From: CAYQJL01 sp964573295
Lineage (GTDB): Bacteria; Eisenbacteria; RBG-16-71-46; CAIMUX01; WJJG01
Length of the DNA: 64,000 nt
NCBI GenBank assembly: GCA_964573295.1
Contig: CAZNJE010000002.1
Coordinates: 124,001 to 188,000 of the forward strand
Direction of reading: 5' to 3'
Each line of letters opens with the position of its first letter. Positions within the stretch are counted from its first letter, which is position 1. The position numbers and the translations under genes were made by a program. A model generated the notes under the pieces. It saw nothing but the letters and a program-made list of their open reading frames with translations. It was not told the DNA's origin and did no database searches. Shown here in pieces: positions 14,348-21,972 of this stretch.

Positions 14348-16081
14348 TCAAGGCCGCTCCCCGACACGTATGCGGTCACGATGGGTGTAGAGATTGAACC
14401 GCCCCTCTCTCAAGAAGCCCACCAGTGTGATTCCAGCCCGGTCCGCCACGCGCAGCGCCAGGTCGGTTGGTGCTGAGACGGTGGCCATGACGGGGATCTG
14501 GGCGGCGGCCGCCTTCTGCACCATCTCGAAGCTTGCCCGACTCGACGCCACGAGCAAGACGGTTCGCCCCAGTCGTCCGTCGAGCAACGCCCGGCCGACG
14601 GCCTTGTCCATCGCATTGTGCCGCCCCACGTCCTCTGCGATAGCCAACCAGTCGCCGTCCTCATCAAAGAGGGCCACCGCATGGGCGCCCCCTGTCGCCG
14701 CGAACAAGGATTGGCGCTCGGTCATCCGGTTCAGCGCCTCGGTCAACAGCCCAGCGCTCAATCGAACCTCACGGCTGGACACCGGCAAGACGCCCACATC
14801 GCGCTCGATCTCGGCGAGGCTTCTCCGTCCCGCGAGGCCACTGCTCGATGTGCTCCAGCGAGCGGGCGTCGGCCCAGGGGGTGGTGCCGTCGCCGGTTCC
14901 GCTTCCCGCAGGTCGATCAGCAGCCGGTCCCCGCCAGCGCTTTGCTCGAGCCGAGCGGAGCGGAGGTCACTTACCATCGACTGCATGCCTTCCGACAGCA
15001 GGAGCCCCGCGGCGAGAGCCACGTCCTCCCCGGGGGTGCGCATGACCACCATCCAGGGCCTGTCCCCCAGACGGATCTCGAGCGGCGCCTCGCACGCGAC
15101 GGCATCTTGAGTATCTTCCGCATCGCCGCGTCGGACCCGCACCACCGGCCGCCGCACCGAACGGGCGGACTCGCCGGGTGCCAGCCGGCCCGGCCGTGCT
15201 GTGCCCGTCGCGGCCGCGCCGGCCGCATCGCGCCCCGGCCCGATGATGTCATTGAGCGAGCCCGTGCGGTATCCCTCGAGATCGATGGCCACGTAGGCAT
15301 AGCCGGCACCTTTGATGGCGTCGACGACGCGCTGGCGCATGCCCGGATCGCTCCAGCTTCCGATCTCCTCGGGGGGCACCTCGATCCGCGCGACGCTCTG
15401 GTGGTCGCGCACGCGAACTTGGACGGCGCCGAGTGCTCGCAACGCGGCCTCGGCGCGATCGATCCGTTCCAGCCGGTCCGTCGAGAGCGGCTCGCCGTAG
15501 GGGATCCGTGAAGCAAGGCAGGCTCGGGCGGGAAGCCCCCAGTTGGGTAGGTCGCGAGCGCGCGCCAGCTCTCGAATCTGCGACTTGGTCAGGCCAACCT
15601 CGAGCAAAGGGGACCGAATCCCGAGTTCGGAGACCGCTCGCATGCCCGGCCGGTAGTCACCTGGGTCGTCGGCGTTGCTGCCCTCGACGACCACCGCCAG
15701 CCCTCGCTCCCGGGCCACGGCCAGAAGCTCGCCCATCAGGTGCCGCTTGCACACATAGCAGCGGTCCGGCCGGTTCGCGCGGAGTGCCTGGTCAGCCAGG
15801 GGGTCAGCGGAAAGCACCAGATGCTCGGCGCCCAGGCGCACGGCCAGCCGGCGGGCTTCCTCCTCCTCGTCGCGCATGTGGAGCACGGTGCTCACGGTCG
15901 CCGCCACCGCCTTCTCACCGAGAACGTCGCGAGCGACGGCCAGGAGATAGGTGCTGTCCACGCCTCCCGAGAACGCCACCAAAGCACTGCCGTAGGAAGC
16001 CAGCAGCGATTCCAAGGCGGAGGCTTTCTCGGCCAGTGTCGGGGAGATCATGCGGGCGGTCTTTCGTTTCGCGGTCCCCAT
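14348..16081 (-). CDS. Fusion of LarE-type sacrificial sulfur transferase and a cysteine-less FdhD
   Basis: A 577-residue two-domain protein. Residues ~12-280 are LarE/PP-loop: SGGVDST at 38-44, RCYVCK at 107-112, and ARACLASRIPYGEPL with C188, the position of the cysteine that gives its sulfur in Lactobacillus LarE. A ~30-residue A/G/R linker follows. Residues ~311-577 are FdhD, the protein that passes sulfur to the molybdenum cofactor of formate dehydrogenases: RTPGEDVALAAGLLLSEG, the 409-418 loop, and EDVGRHNAMDKAVG. The FdhD loop normally reads TSSCGVCG; here it is TSSSGLAG, so both cysteines are replaced (S414, A417). The DNA at 14831-14842 confirms this. An Rrf2 regulator lies 82 bp upstream. 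No LarA/B/C or formate dehydrogenase gene is in the window. The start follows GATGAGAG. Confidence 0.9.
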   Translation of the reverse strand: MGTAKRKTARMISPTLAEKASALESLLASYGSALVAFSGGVDSTYLLAVARDVLGEKAVAATVSTVLHMRDEEEEARRLAVRLGAEHLVLSADPLADQALRANRPDRCYVCKRHLMGELLAVARERGLAVVVEGSNADDPGDYRPGMRAVSELGIRSPLLEVGLTKSQIRELARARDLPNWGLPARACLASRIPYGEPLSTDRLERIDRAEAALRALGAVQVRVRDHQSVARIEVPPEEIGSWSDPGMRQRVVDAIKGAGYAYVAIDLEGYRTGSLNDIIGPGRDAAGAAATGTARPGRLAPGESARSVRRPVVRVRRGDAEDTQDAVACEAPLEIRLGDRPWMVVMRTPGEDVALAAGLLLSEGMQSMVSDLRSARLEQSAGGDRLLIDLREAEPATAPPPGPTPARWSTSSSGLAGRRSLAEIERDVGVLPVSSREVRLSAGLLTEALNRMTERQSLFAATGGAHAVALFDEDGDWLAIAEDVGRHNAMDKAVGRALLDGRLGRTVLLVASSRASFEMVQKAAAAQIPVMATVSAPTDLALRVADRAGITLVGFLREGRFNLYTHRDRIRVGERP

Positions 16082-16163
16082 CTCTCATCTCGTCGGTGGC
16101 GCATGCTGGTGATGCGTGTTCCCGGCCCCCGGCCCCCGGACACCGGCGAAGGCCGGACGATGA

Positions 16164-16595
16164 CTACTGGGTCAGGTCCAGAGGAAGTTCGGCGCCTCGC
16201 TCGGCCAGCTTCTTCAGAGAGATCCCGGACAGGTGGATTTGGATGACATCACCCAGGTCACGCCACAGCTCCCTCGCCACGCACTCGGAGGAACGCGGGC
16301 ACAAGGAGGGATCTTGCACGCAGTCAACCAGGGTCTGATGACCTTCGAGGGCGCTCAAGATCTCGGCGACATTGATCTCGGCAGCGCAACGGGTGAGGCA
16401 GTATCCTCCACCACTTCCGCGCACACTGCGGACCAGGCCCTCGCCCCGCAGGGCGGTCAGCAGGGCATGCAGGTACTTGCGCGAGACACCCAGGCGCTCG
16501 GCGATATCGCTCATCAGTACCGGCCCGCGGCCGTCCTGCTGGGCCAAGTCCACCATCGCACGCAACCCATAGCGCCCCTTGGTGGTGATCCTCAT
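16164..16595 (-). CDS. Rrf2-family Fe-S transcriptional regulator
   Basis: A 143-residue winged-helix regulator. It opens with MRITTKGRYGLRAMVDLA, the Rrf2/IscR signature, and has SDIAERLGVSRKYLHALL as the recognition helix region and GSGGGYCL as the wing. Three cysteines, C92-x6-C99-x5-C105, fall where IscR binds its 2Fe-2S cluster (C92, C98, C104 in E. coli). It is expected to sense iron-sulfur, redox or NO status. It is the gene directly upstream of larE-fdhD on the same strand, so that sulfur-transfer gene is its likeliest target besides itself. The start at 16595 fits the family N terminus; two ATGs further upstream are also in frame. Confidence 0.93.
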   Translation of the reverse strand: MRITTKGRYGLRAMVDLAQQDGRGPVLMSDIAERLGVSRKYLHALLTALRGEGLVRSVRGSGGGYCLTRCAAEINVAEILSALEGHQTLVDCVQDPSLCPRSSECVARELWRDLGDVIQIHLSGISLKKLAERGAELPLDLTQ

Positions 16596-16650
16596 GTCGC
16601 ACCCTTTCATCATCGGTGCCCCCACCCGGCAAAATGTCCATGAATTCTAT

Positions 16651-16679
16651 AGACTAGTGTGTGCGGCACTCTTTGTCAA
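16651..16679 (-). promoter_or_regulatory. Promoter for the rrf2 / larE-fdhD genes
   Basis: On the complement TTGACA (16674-16679), 17-bp spacer, TAGTCT (16651-16656). The -35 element overlaps the stop codon of the decarboxylase gene. The sequence just downstream contains GAATTC inside an imperfect palindrome and could hold an Rrf2 site, but no known box is clear. Confidence 0.55.
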
Positions 16680-18250
16680 CGCCCTCTCCGACTTGCCGGC
16701 CCGTGCCCGCCAGGGTCGCGGTTGCCAGAATCGTGGTTGTCAGGGTCGTGGTTGTCAGGGTCGTGCTCGTCGCGACTACTCTCCTCCGCGGCCGCCTGCA
16801 ACACTTGCCAGGCCCGCCCCACGTCAGACCGGGAGGTATGCGTCTGCCCGATACTCATCCTCAGGCAGTACTGGCCGCCCAGACTCGTGTGGGTGCAGAA
16901 GATATCACCCTGGCGATTCACCCGGTCCAGCAGATCCCGGTTGAGCCGCGCGAGGCGCTGTTCGGTGCGCTCGTCGATGCGTTCCCCGGTGCGCGCCTCG
17001 GTAGGTTCCTCCGCAAACAAGCCGGCAGGCTTGTAGCGAAAGCACACCGTGTTGAGCGGCACCGGCGCAAGACGAACGAAGTCAGGGCTTTCGTCCACCC
17101 AGCTCGCGAACTCCTGGGCCAGCGCCAGGTGCGCCCGCAGACGCTCCCGCAGGCCGGCGGCACCAAAGTGGCGCAGGACGAACCAGAGCTTCAACGCCCG
17201 GAACCGCCGGCCGAGCTGGATGCCCCAGTCACGGTAGTTGGTAACCTGCTCGTCGACCGCGGTCTTGAGGTACTCCGGATTGATCGCGAAGGTGCGCGTC
17301 AGCTCCTCGGGGTGACGGCAGTAGAAGGCCGAGCAATCGAAATTCGTAAACAGCCATTTGTGAGGGTTGAAGACAAACGAATCGGCCTCTTCAACGCCCC
17401 TGAGGATCTCCCGCTTCTCGGGCAAGAGCGCCGCGCTGCCGGCCAGGGCGGCATCCACGTGAATCCAGACGTCCTCGTAACGGCGGGCCACCGCGCAGAT
17501 GGACTCGAGGGGATCGATCGCGGTCAATGAGGTACTTCCCACCGTGGCGATGACGCAGCACGGGATGCGTCCGGCCGCCCGATCGGCCTCCATCTGCCGC
17601 GCCAGATCTTCTGGATCCATCGCATAGCACGCATCCGTTGCGACCGCCACCACCTGCTCGACACCAAACCCGGCGATCTTGGCGCCCTTGATGACCGACG
17701 AATGCGCCTCCGTGGAGGCATAGGCCCGTAGCGGCCTGTCAGCCGGCCAGGCACTCATCCCCCGCTGGTTGATCCGCTGTCCGGAGCATCGCTCGCGAGC
17801 ACAGAGCAGGGCACAGAGCGTAGCGGTCGAGGCGGTATCCTGTATCGATCCCCGAAATGCCGCGGGCAGATCCAAGAGCTGGCGTACCCAGTCCATGACC
17901 AGCTCTTCCAACTCGGTGGCCGCCGGACAGCTCTGCCAGACCATGGCATTGACACCCAGTGCGGCCGAGATCATCTCTCCCAGGATCGAGGGACCGCTGT
18001 TGTTGGCTGGGAAGTAGGCGAAGAAGCGCGGGTGATTCCAGTGGGTGACTCCCGGCAGGATCTGCTCACGGAAGTCAGCCAGGATCGCCTCCATTGCCTC
18101 GCCTTGCTCGGGCGGGTGCTCGGGCAGCCGGGCGCGAATGGAGCCCGGCGCGATGTCCGGGCAAACCGGTAGGGTGGCCACCTCCGCCATGTAGTCGGCG
18201 ATCCAATCGACGACGTCATGGCCGTGGCGACGAAACTCCTCGGCACGCAT
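16676..18250 (-). CDS. PLP-dependent group II decarboxylase (aromatic-L-amino-acid decarboxylase-like)
   Basis: A 524-residue fold-type I PLP decarboxylase. Landmarks: HWNHPRFFAYFPANNSGPSILGE, the substrate/PLP-stacking STEAHSSVIKGAK, HVDAALAGSA (aspartate to the pyridine N), and SFVFNPHKWL with PLP lysine K298. The family includes tyrosine, tryptophan and DOPA decarboxylases; the substrate cannot be read from sequence. The usual HVDAAYAG reads HVDAALAG here. The last ~35 residues are a D/H/N/G-rich tail coded by a 15-bp tandem array and look dispensable. The ATG follows AGGAGG with good spacing. It is divergent from the SLC13 transporter gene. Confidence 0.92.
   Translation of the reverse strand: MRAEEFRRHGHDVVDWIADYMAEVATLPVCPDIAPGSIRARLPEHPPEQGEAMEAILADFREQILPGVTHWNHPRFFAYFPANNSGPSILGEMISAALGVNAMVWQSCPAATELEELVMDWVRQLLDLPAAFRGSIQDTASTATLCALLCARERCSGQRINQRGMSAWPADRPLRAYASTEAHSSVIKGAKIAGFGVEQVVAVATDACYAMDPEDLARQMEADRAAGRIPCCVIATVGSTSLTAIDPLESICAVARRYEDVWIHVDAALAGSAALLPEKREILRGVEEADSFVFNPHKWLFTNFDCSAFYCRHPEELTRTFAINPEYLKTAVDEQVTNYRDWGIQLGRRFRALKLWFVLRHFGAAGLRERLRAHLALAQEFASWVDESPDFVRLAPVPLNTVCFRYKPAGLFAEEPTEARTGERIDERTEQRLARLNRDLLDRVNRQGDIFCTHTSLGGQYCLRMSIGQTHTSRSDVGRAWQVLQAAAEESSRDEHDPDNHDPDNHDSGNRDPGGHGPASRRGR
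16711..16770. repeat. Tandem repeat, 15-bp unit, 4 copies, at the decarboxylase 3' end
   Basis: Four 15-bp units with consensus CAGGGTCGTGGTTGT. Read on the coding strand they give the DPDNH-type pentapeptide repeat of the decarboxylase tail. Confidence 0.9.
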
Positions 18251-18550
18251 ACCGACCTCCTAGGAAACGAGATGCCAAGCGCGTAGCTTCCCATTCGCAC
18301 CCACCGCAACCGGTCTGCAGCGGGCGGCTCGCCGGCCGGGCTCGAGTCCGGCCCCTACTCTTGCGCATGATAGAGCATTCCCCCCGCGCGTTCAGCCCCG
18401 CGACCGGCTCGCTGGGTCACCGTTCCAACTCCAGAGGATAAGAATGCTTCAAGCTCGAATCGGGCGCGGCGGGTGTAGACTCCTTCCCTTGCCCTACCAA
18501 CGGTCGGCTTGCGAGACCGAAGAGCCGGGCGCAGGCTTGGAAGCCAAAGG
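18251..18550. other. Divergent intergenic region, no recognisable element
   Basis: Lies between the decarboxylase start and the 10-bp array. It must hold the decarboxylase promoter, but I see no convincing -35/-10 pair or operator in it. Confidence 0.4.
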
Positions 18551-18697
18551 CCGCAAGCAGGCGTGAGCGGGCGCGAGCAGACGCGGGCAGGCGCGGGCAG
18601 GCGCGGGCAGACGCGAGTAGACGCGGGCAGGCGCGGGCAGGCGCGGGCAGGCGCAAGCAGACGCGAGCAGGCGCGGGCAGGCGCGGGCAGGCGCAAG
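18551..18697. repeat. Tandem repeat, 10-bp unit, about 14.5 copies
   Basis: Consecutive 10-bp units of consensus RCGCGRGCAG from the CCGCAAGCAG copy to GCGCAAG, with frequent A/G transitions at units' first and sixth positions. It ends about 60 bp before the SLC13 start. Short frames across it exist in several phases but have no gene character. The 10-bp period nearly matches the DNA helical repeat. Confidence 0.95.
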
Positions 18698-18757
18698 TTC
18701 CTCGCGTCCCTGGCGTTCGCCTCGTGCCAGTGGTGCCAAGATTCGGGGTGATCAAAG

Positions 18758-20125
18758 ATGTTCAGGTTCCTCCGGGCAAACTGGCTTCGCATGGCGGGGG
18801 GTGTGCTCCTCGCCGGCGCCACCTTGCTCCTGACGGGGGCCTTGCCTCCCCAACAACGGGTCATGGCGGCGATCTTCGTCCTTACGGTCTTCTACTGGAT
18901 CACCGAGCCGCTTCCGCTGTACGTCACGGCCATCCTCGCGGCCTTCCTCACGAGCCTGCTGCTCGGACCCGCCTCGCGGTGGTTCGGCATACCCCCGCTT
19001 CCCTATCAGCCGTACCTGGCCGCGTTCGCCAGTCCCGTGGTGGTGCTGATGTTCGGCGGATTCGTGATGGCCACCGTCTTCAGCAAGAACAACCTCGACA
19101 TCGAGTTCTGCCAGATGATCCTGCGCCGTTTGGGCACGCGGCCTCAGGAGATCCTGATCGGCATGATGCTGCTCACCGCGGCGATGTCGATGTGGATGTC
19201 GAACACGGCCACGACGGCGATCATGGTCGCCACGGTCCTGCCGTTCGTTCGCCGGCTTCCGCCCGGAGCCGGGATGCGGAAGGCATTGATGCTCGGCATT
19301 CCCTTTGCCGCCAATATCGGTGGCATTGCCACCCCCATCGGCACCCCGCCGAATGCGATCGCCATCGGTCTGCTCGCCGAGTCGGGGTATCAGGTCTCGT
19401 TCCTGGCCTGGATGCTGGCCAGCTTCCCGGTGATGATCGTGCTGCTGGCGGTCACCTATGGCCTTCTGACGCTCCTGTTTCCCATTCGCCGCGACCACTT
19501 CGAGATGGAGATGGGTGGCCGTCCCTCGATCGCCCACCGGGGCCTGGTCTACACGACCTTCTTCGCCACCGTCCTGCTGTGGATGACCGACAAGCTGCAC
19601 GGCGTTCCGTCGGCGTTGGTGGCCCTGGTGCCGGTGGTGGTCTTCGCGATTGCGGGTCTTCTTCCCAAGCGCCGGTTGCGCGAGATCTCCTGGGACATCC
19701 TGCTCTTGATCGGCGGCGGAATCGCTTTGGGCGTGGGCATCAAGCAAACCGGCCTGGCCGACACGCTGGCGGCCGGCTTGCTGCCTGCCGGACTCTCGTC
19801 ACTGGGCAGCATCCTCATCTTGGGTTCGGCCGCCGCCCTGCTGGCCACGTTCATGAGCAACACGGCGGCCGGCAACATCATCCTGCCGATCGCCCTGTCG
19901 GCAGCGGTGGCCGCGCCAACCACCATCTTGATCCCGGTCGCGCTGTGCGCGTCCTACGGGATGGCGCTGCCGATCAGTACACCGCCGAACGCCATCGCCT
20001 TTGGATCGGAGATGATCGAGGCGCGTGACATGTTCAAGGCCGGCATGATGATCACGATTCTGGGAATCCTGGTCACACTGGCCTACGTGCAGCTCCTGCC
20101 CAGGCTGCTGCCCTCGTTTCTCTAG
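18758..20125 (+). CDS. SLC13/DASS-family sodium-coupled anion symporter
   Basis: A 455-residue membrane protein with about 11-12 hydrophobic segments in two inverted halves. The two DASS signature sites are present: MSNTATTAIM with later GTPPNAIAIG in the first half, and FMSNTAAGNI with STPPNAIAFGS in the second. These SNT and TPPN motifs bind Na+ and the carboxylate or sulfate substrate. The family imports dicarboxylates, citrate or sulfate; the exact substrate is open. The ATG at 18758 follows GGGGTGA. A small zinc-ribbon protein gene follows after 40 bp. Confidence 0.92.
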   Translation: MFRFLRANWLRMAGGVLLAGATLLLTGALPPQQRVMAAIFVLTVFYWITEPLPLYVTAILAAFLTSLLLGPASRWFGIPPLPYQPYLAAFASPVVVLMFGGFVMATVFSKNNLDIEFCQMILRRLGTRPQEILIGMMLLTAAMSMWMSNTATTAIMVATVLPFVRRLPPGAGMRKALMLGIPFAANIGGIATPIGTPPNAIAIGLLAESGYQVSFLAWMLASFPVMIVLLAVTYGLLTLLFPIRRDHFEMEMGGRPSIAHRGLVYTTFFATVLLWMTDKLHGVPSALVALVPVVVFAIAGLLPKRRLREISWDILLLIGGGIALGVGIKQTGLADTLAAGLLPAGLSSLGSILILGSAAALLATFMSNTAAGNIILPIALSAAVAAPTTILIPVALCASYGMALPISTPPNAIAFGSEMIEARDMFKAGMMITILGILVTLAYVQLLPRLLPSFL

Positions 20126-20165
20126 GGGAGTCTGACTGGGGGCTCAATCGAGGAGGGAGGTACCG

Positions 20166-20516
20166 ATGACACAGATCCGCCGAAGCAAGCGTGAACACTG
20201 CCCGAAGTGCGACAGCGTCTCGATGCACAACTACGTGCATGTCACCCCTGGGGAGGATGCCTCCGTTTTCGTCGAATGCGCCGAGTGCGGCACATTCGTG
20301 GCGCGCTATACCCTGCGTGCCTATACCTGCGACGATCCCTACCGCTCCTTCCTGCGGTTGATGCGCAGCCGCAGCCCCGAATCCGGAGCCCTGGCTCACA
20401 AGACCAGCGGGGAGTTCACGGCCAAGCTGTGGGCCGACTACGAGGAGGTCAAACAACGGGTGCGGGAGAATGAGGAAACGCGGGACGTCGAAGACTTGCT
20501 CGAGGAGACGGATTGA
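20166..20516 (+). CDS. Small zinc-ribbon protein of unknown function
   Basis: A 116-residue soluble protein with no signal peptide. Two CxxC pairs (HCPKCDSV at ~12-15 and ECAECGTF at ~38-41) would form one treble-clef or ribbon zinc site. The second half is helical and charged (FTAKLWADYEEVKQRVRENEE) and ends acidic. GAGGAGGGAGG precedes the ATG, a strong ribosome site. I do not recognise a named family. It follows the SLC13 gene, probably co-transcribed, and is followed by a strong hairpin. Confidence 0.75.
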   Translation: MTQIRRSKREHCPKCDSVSMHNYVHVTPGEDASVFVECAECGTFVARYTLRAYTCDDPYRSFLRLMRSRSPESGALAHKTSGEFTAKLWADYEEVKQRVRENEETRDVEDLLEETD

Positions 20517-20566
20517 CCCTCCTCTGGGGAACCGGCTGGAACGATTCCGGAGTCTGAATGAGACGC

Positions 20567-20615
20567 AGCGAGCCCGAAGCGAGCCCGAAACGAGCGCGCA
20601 GCGAGCCCGAAACGA
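20567..20615. repeat. Tandem repeat, 11-bp unit, about 4.5 copies
   Basis: Units of AGCGAGCCCGA, one of them diverged (AACGAGCGCGC). The last units form the left arm of the adjacent hairpin. Confidence 0.8.
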
Positions 20616-20637
20616 TGCGTCGTTCCGGGCTCGTTGC
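20598..20637. terminator. Probable bidirectional terminator hairpin
   Basis: An inverted repeat with 18-nt arms (20598-20615 and 20620-20637), 16 of 18 positions paired, and a 4-nt TGCG loop. It sits between the end of the rightward gene (20516) and the end of the leftward gene (20641). No long T-run follows on either side, so termination would depend on the strong stem. Confidence 0.6.
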
Positions 20638-20640
20638 GTC

Positions 20641-21105
20641 CTAGAGCCACATCGTGCGCTTCTCGAATTTCTTGGCCACCGTCTTTGCCAAACCCAGCGG
20701 CACTTTGACGTGGACCCATTCATCGCTTGAATCCACCTTGATCACGAGCTGGTTGCCCTCTTTGCGGATCTCGACGTATTCATCGTGAGAGCGCACCTCG
20801 ACCAGCGTGAAATCGTCCTGCTCATCGAGGATCTCGCACGCTTTGCGCATCACCGGGCCCCACTCGCCAACCTCGGCACGCGCTTCCTCGAACACCGAGT
20901 TCGGAATACACAAGAGCGCGGCCTCGGCGAGCGCCTCGGGAATGCGGAGTCCATGAAGGTCGGTGCCTCCAGCACCCTTTGACCGAATGTCGATCTCGAT
21001 CACACCGGCCCGATTGACCGCCCAGGTCAAGCCCGCTCCCATGGTCAAGAGAAGCACCGTCACGAGGACGATCGAGCCTACCGCTCGTTGCGTGGTTCTG
21101 GACAT
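20641..21105 (-). CDS. Small exported or membrane-anchored protein, paralogue of the next gene
   Basis: A 154-residue protein with an N-terminal hydrophobic segment (VGSIVLVTVLLLTMGAGLTWAV). It then carries one copy of a ~70-residue motif with charged strands, VEVRSHDEYVEIRKEG and VIKVDSSDEWVHVKVPLGLAKTV. The same pattern occurs twice in the gene at 21185, so the two are related. I recognise no function. The start at 21105 follows AAAGGGGG, and the longer upstream frame has no support. Proteins of this look sit beside anti-sigma or sensor genes in some genomes, but nothing here shows that. Confidence 0.7.
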   Translation of the reverse strand: MSRTTQRAVGSIVLVTVLLLTMGAGLTWAVNRAGVIEIDIRSKGAGGTDLHGLRIPEALAEAALLCIPNSVFEEARAEVGEWGPVMRKACEILDEQDDFTLVEVRSHDEYVEIRKEGNQLVIKVDSSDEWVHVKVPLGLAKTVAKKFEKRTMWL

Positions 21106-21184
21106 GGCGTCCCCCTTTGCCAAACCGGCCGTGGCATCGCACAGCCGCGGCCGGTTCGGTCCTGCTTGGCCACTCCTAGCGCTC

Positions 21185-21757
21185 CTAGTCAGTCGAGGCC
21201 TGGTCGTCAACCCAGATCCGCACCTGCTCGTCTTCGCTGATCACGGTAACCAGATCCCCGTCACCTTGATCACGCAAAGCCCGCACCAGAGCAACCAGGT
21301 CGATCTCGTCTTTGTTCTCGGTGGTCATCGCCTCGATCATATCGAGTCGCAGATTGATGCGCACTTGCTCGTCGGCCTCGTCCACGTGGACAACGAGTTT
21401 GTCATCGACTTTCGCGACGCGAACGTTCTCATCGAGGTTCTCCACGCGGATGTACTCGCCGTCCTGCGCCTTGCGCAAGGCTTTCATGATGGCCGGGATG
21501 TCCATCTCCACTTCGTTGGGGAGGATCCGAACGCGGCCGCGGTCAAAGGTAACGTCCCCATTCTCAACCTCGGTGGTCACGAGCGGCAGAAGCTCTTCGA
21601 TCAGCGAGAGCGGCAGATTGATGCGGACGGTCTCTCCGTGGCGCCCGGCTTCATCGACCTTGATATGCAACCATGCCTCATCATCGGCGCGGGCCTCCGC
21701 CCCGGTGAGAACCGCGACTCCCAGAATGAGGCTCAATGCCCACATGATCCGTTTCAT
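21185..21757 (-). CDS. Secreted acidic protein with duplicated beta-strand domain, unknown function
   Basis: A 190-residue exported protein with signal peptide MKRIMWALSLILGVAVLTGAEARA. The mature part has two related halves, each with a strand like WLHIKVDEA or LVVHVDEAD, then VRINLPLSLIEELL or VRINLRLDMIEAM, then an acidic loop. A third partial copy ends in VTVISEDEQVRIWVDD. It is strongly acidic. The ATG at 21757 follows AAGGAG with 7-nt spacing. It lies upstream of its shorter paralogue (20641-21105) in the same direction, 79 bp apart. Confidence 0.75.
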   Translation of the reverse strand: MKRIMWALSLILGVAVLTGAEARADDEAWLHIKVDEAGRHGETVRINLPLSLIEELLPLVTTEVENGDVTFDRGRVRILPNEVEMDIPAIMKALRKAQDGEYIRVENLDENVRVAKVDDKLVVHVDEADEQVRINLRLDMIEAMTTENKDEIDLVALVRALRDQGDGDLVTVISEDEQVRIWVDDQASTD

Positions 21758-21972
21758 GGCTTTGCTCCTTGCTCCGTGGTGGAAACCGTCATGTACCCAC
21801 CAAGACGAAATCGGTCTGGGCAGGGTTGCGTGGTCCCGTACGCCAGGTGCACAGGCAACGTGATGGACCCGGTGCCGACGTGCTAGAATGGGACCGAACC
21901 GGGACACTGCGGCGCCACCTGGAACGAAACCGTGGCCTGGGAGCCGGACAACGGAACAGGGAGAACCCCAAG

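Noticed and set aside
16641..16656. IscR-type operator at the rrf2 promoter
   Set aside because: An imperfect palindrome around GAATTC is present but does not match type 1 or type 2 IscR boxes well enough to call.
18509..18751. Open frames across the 10-bp GC-rich array
   Set aside because: Frames stay open in several phases only because the repeat has no stop codons. Their products are pure R/A/G/Q repeats without start signals.
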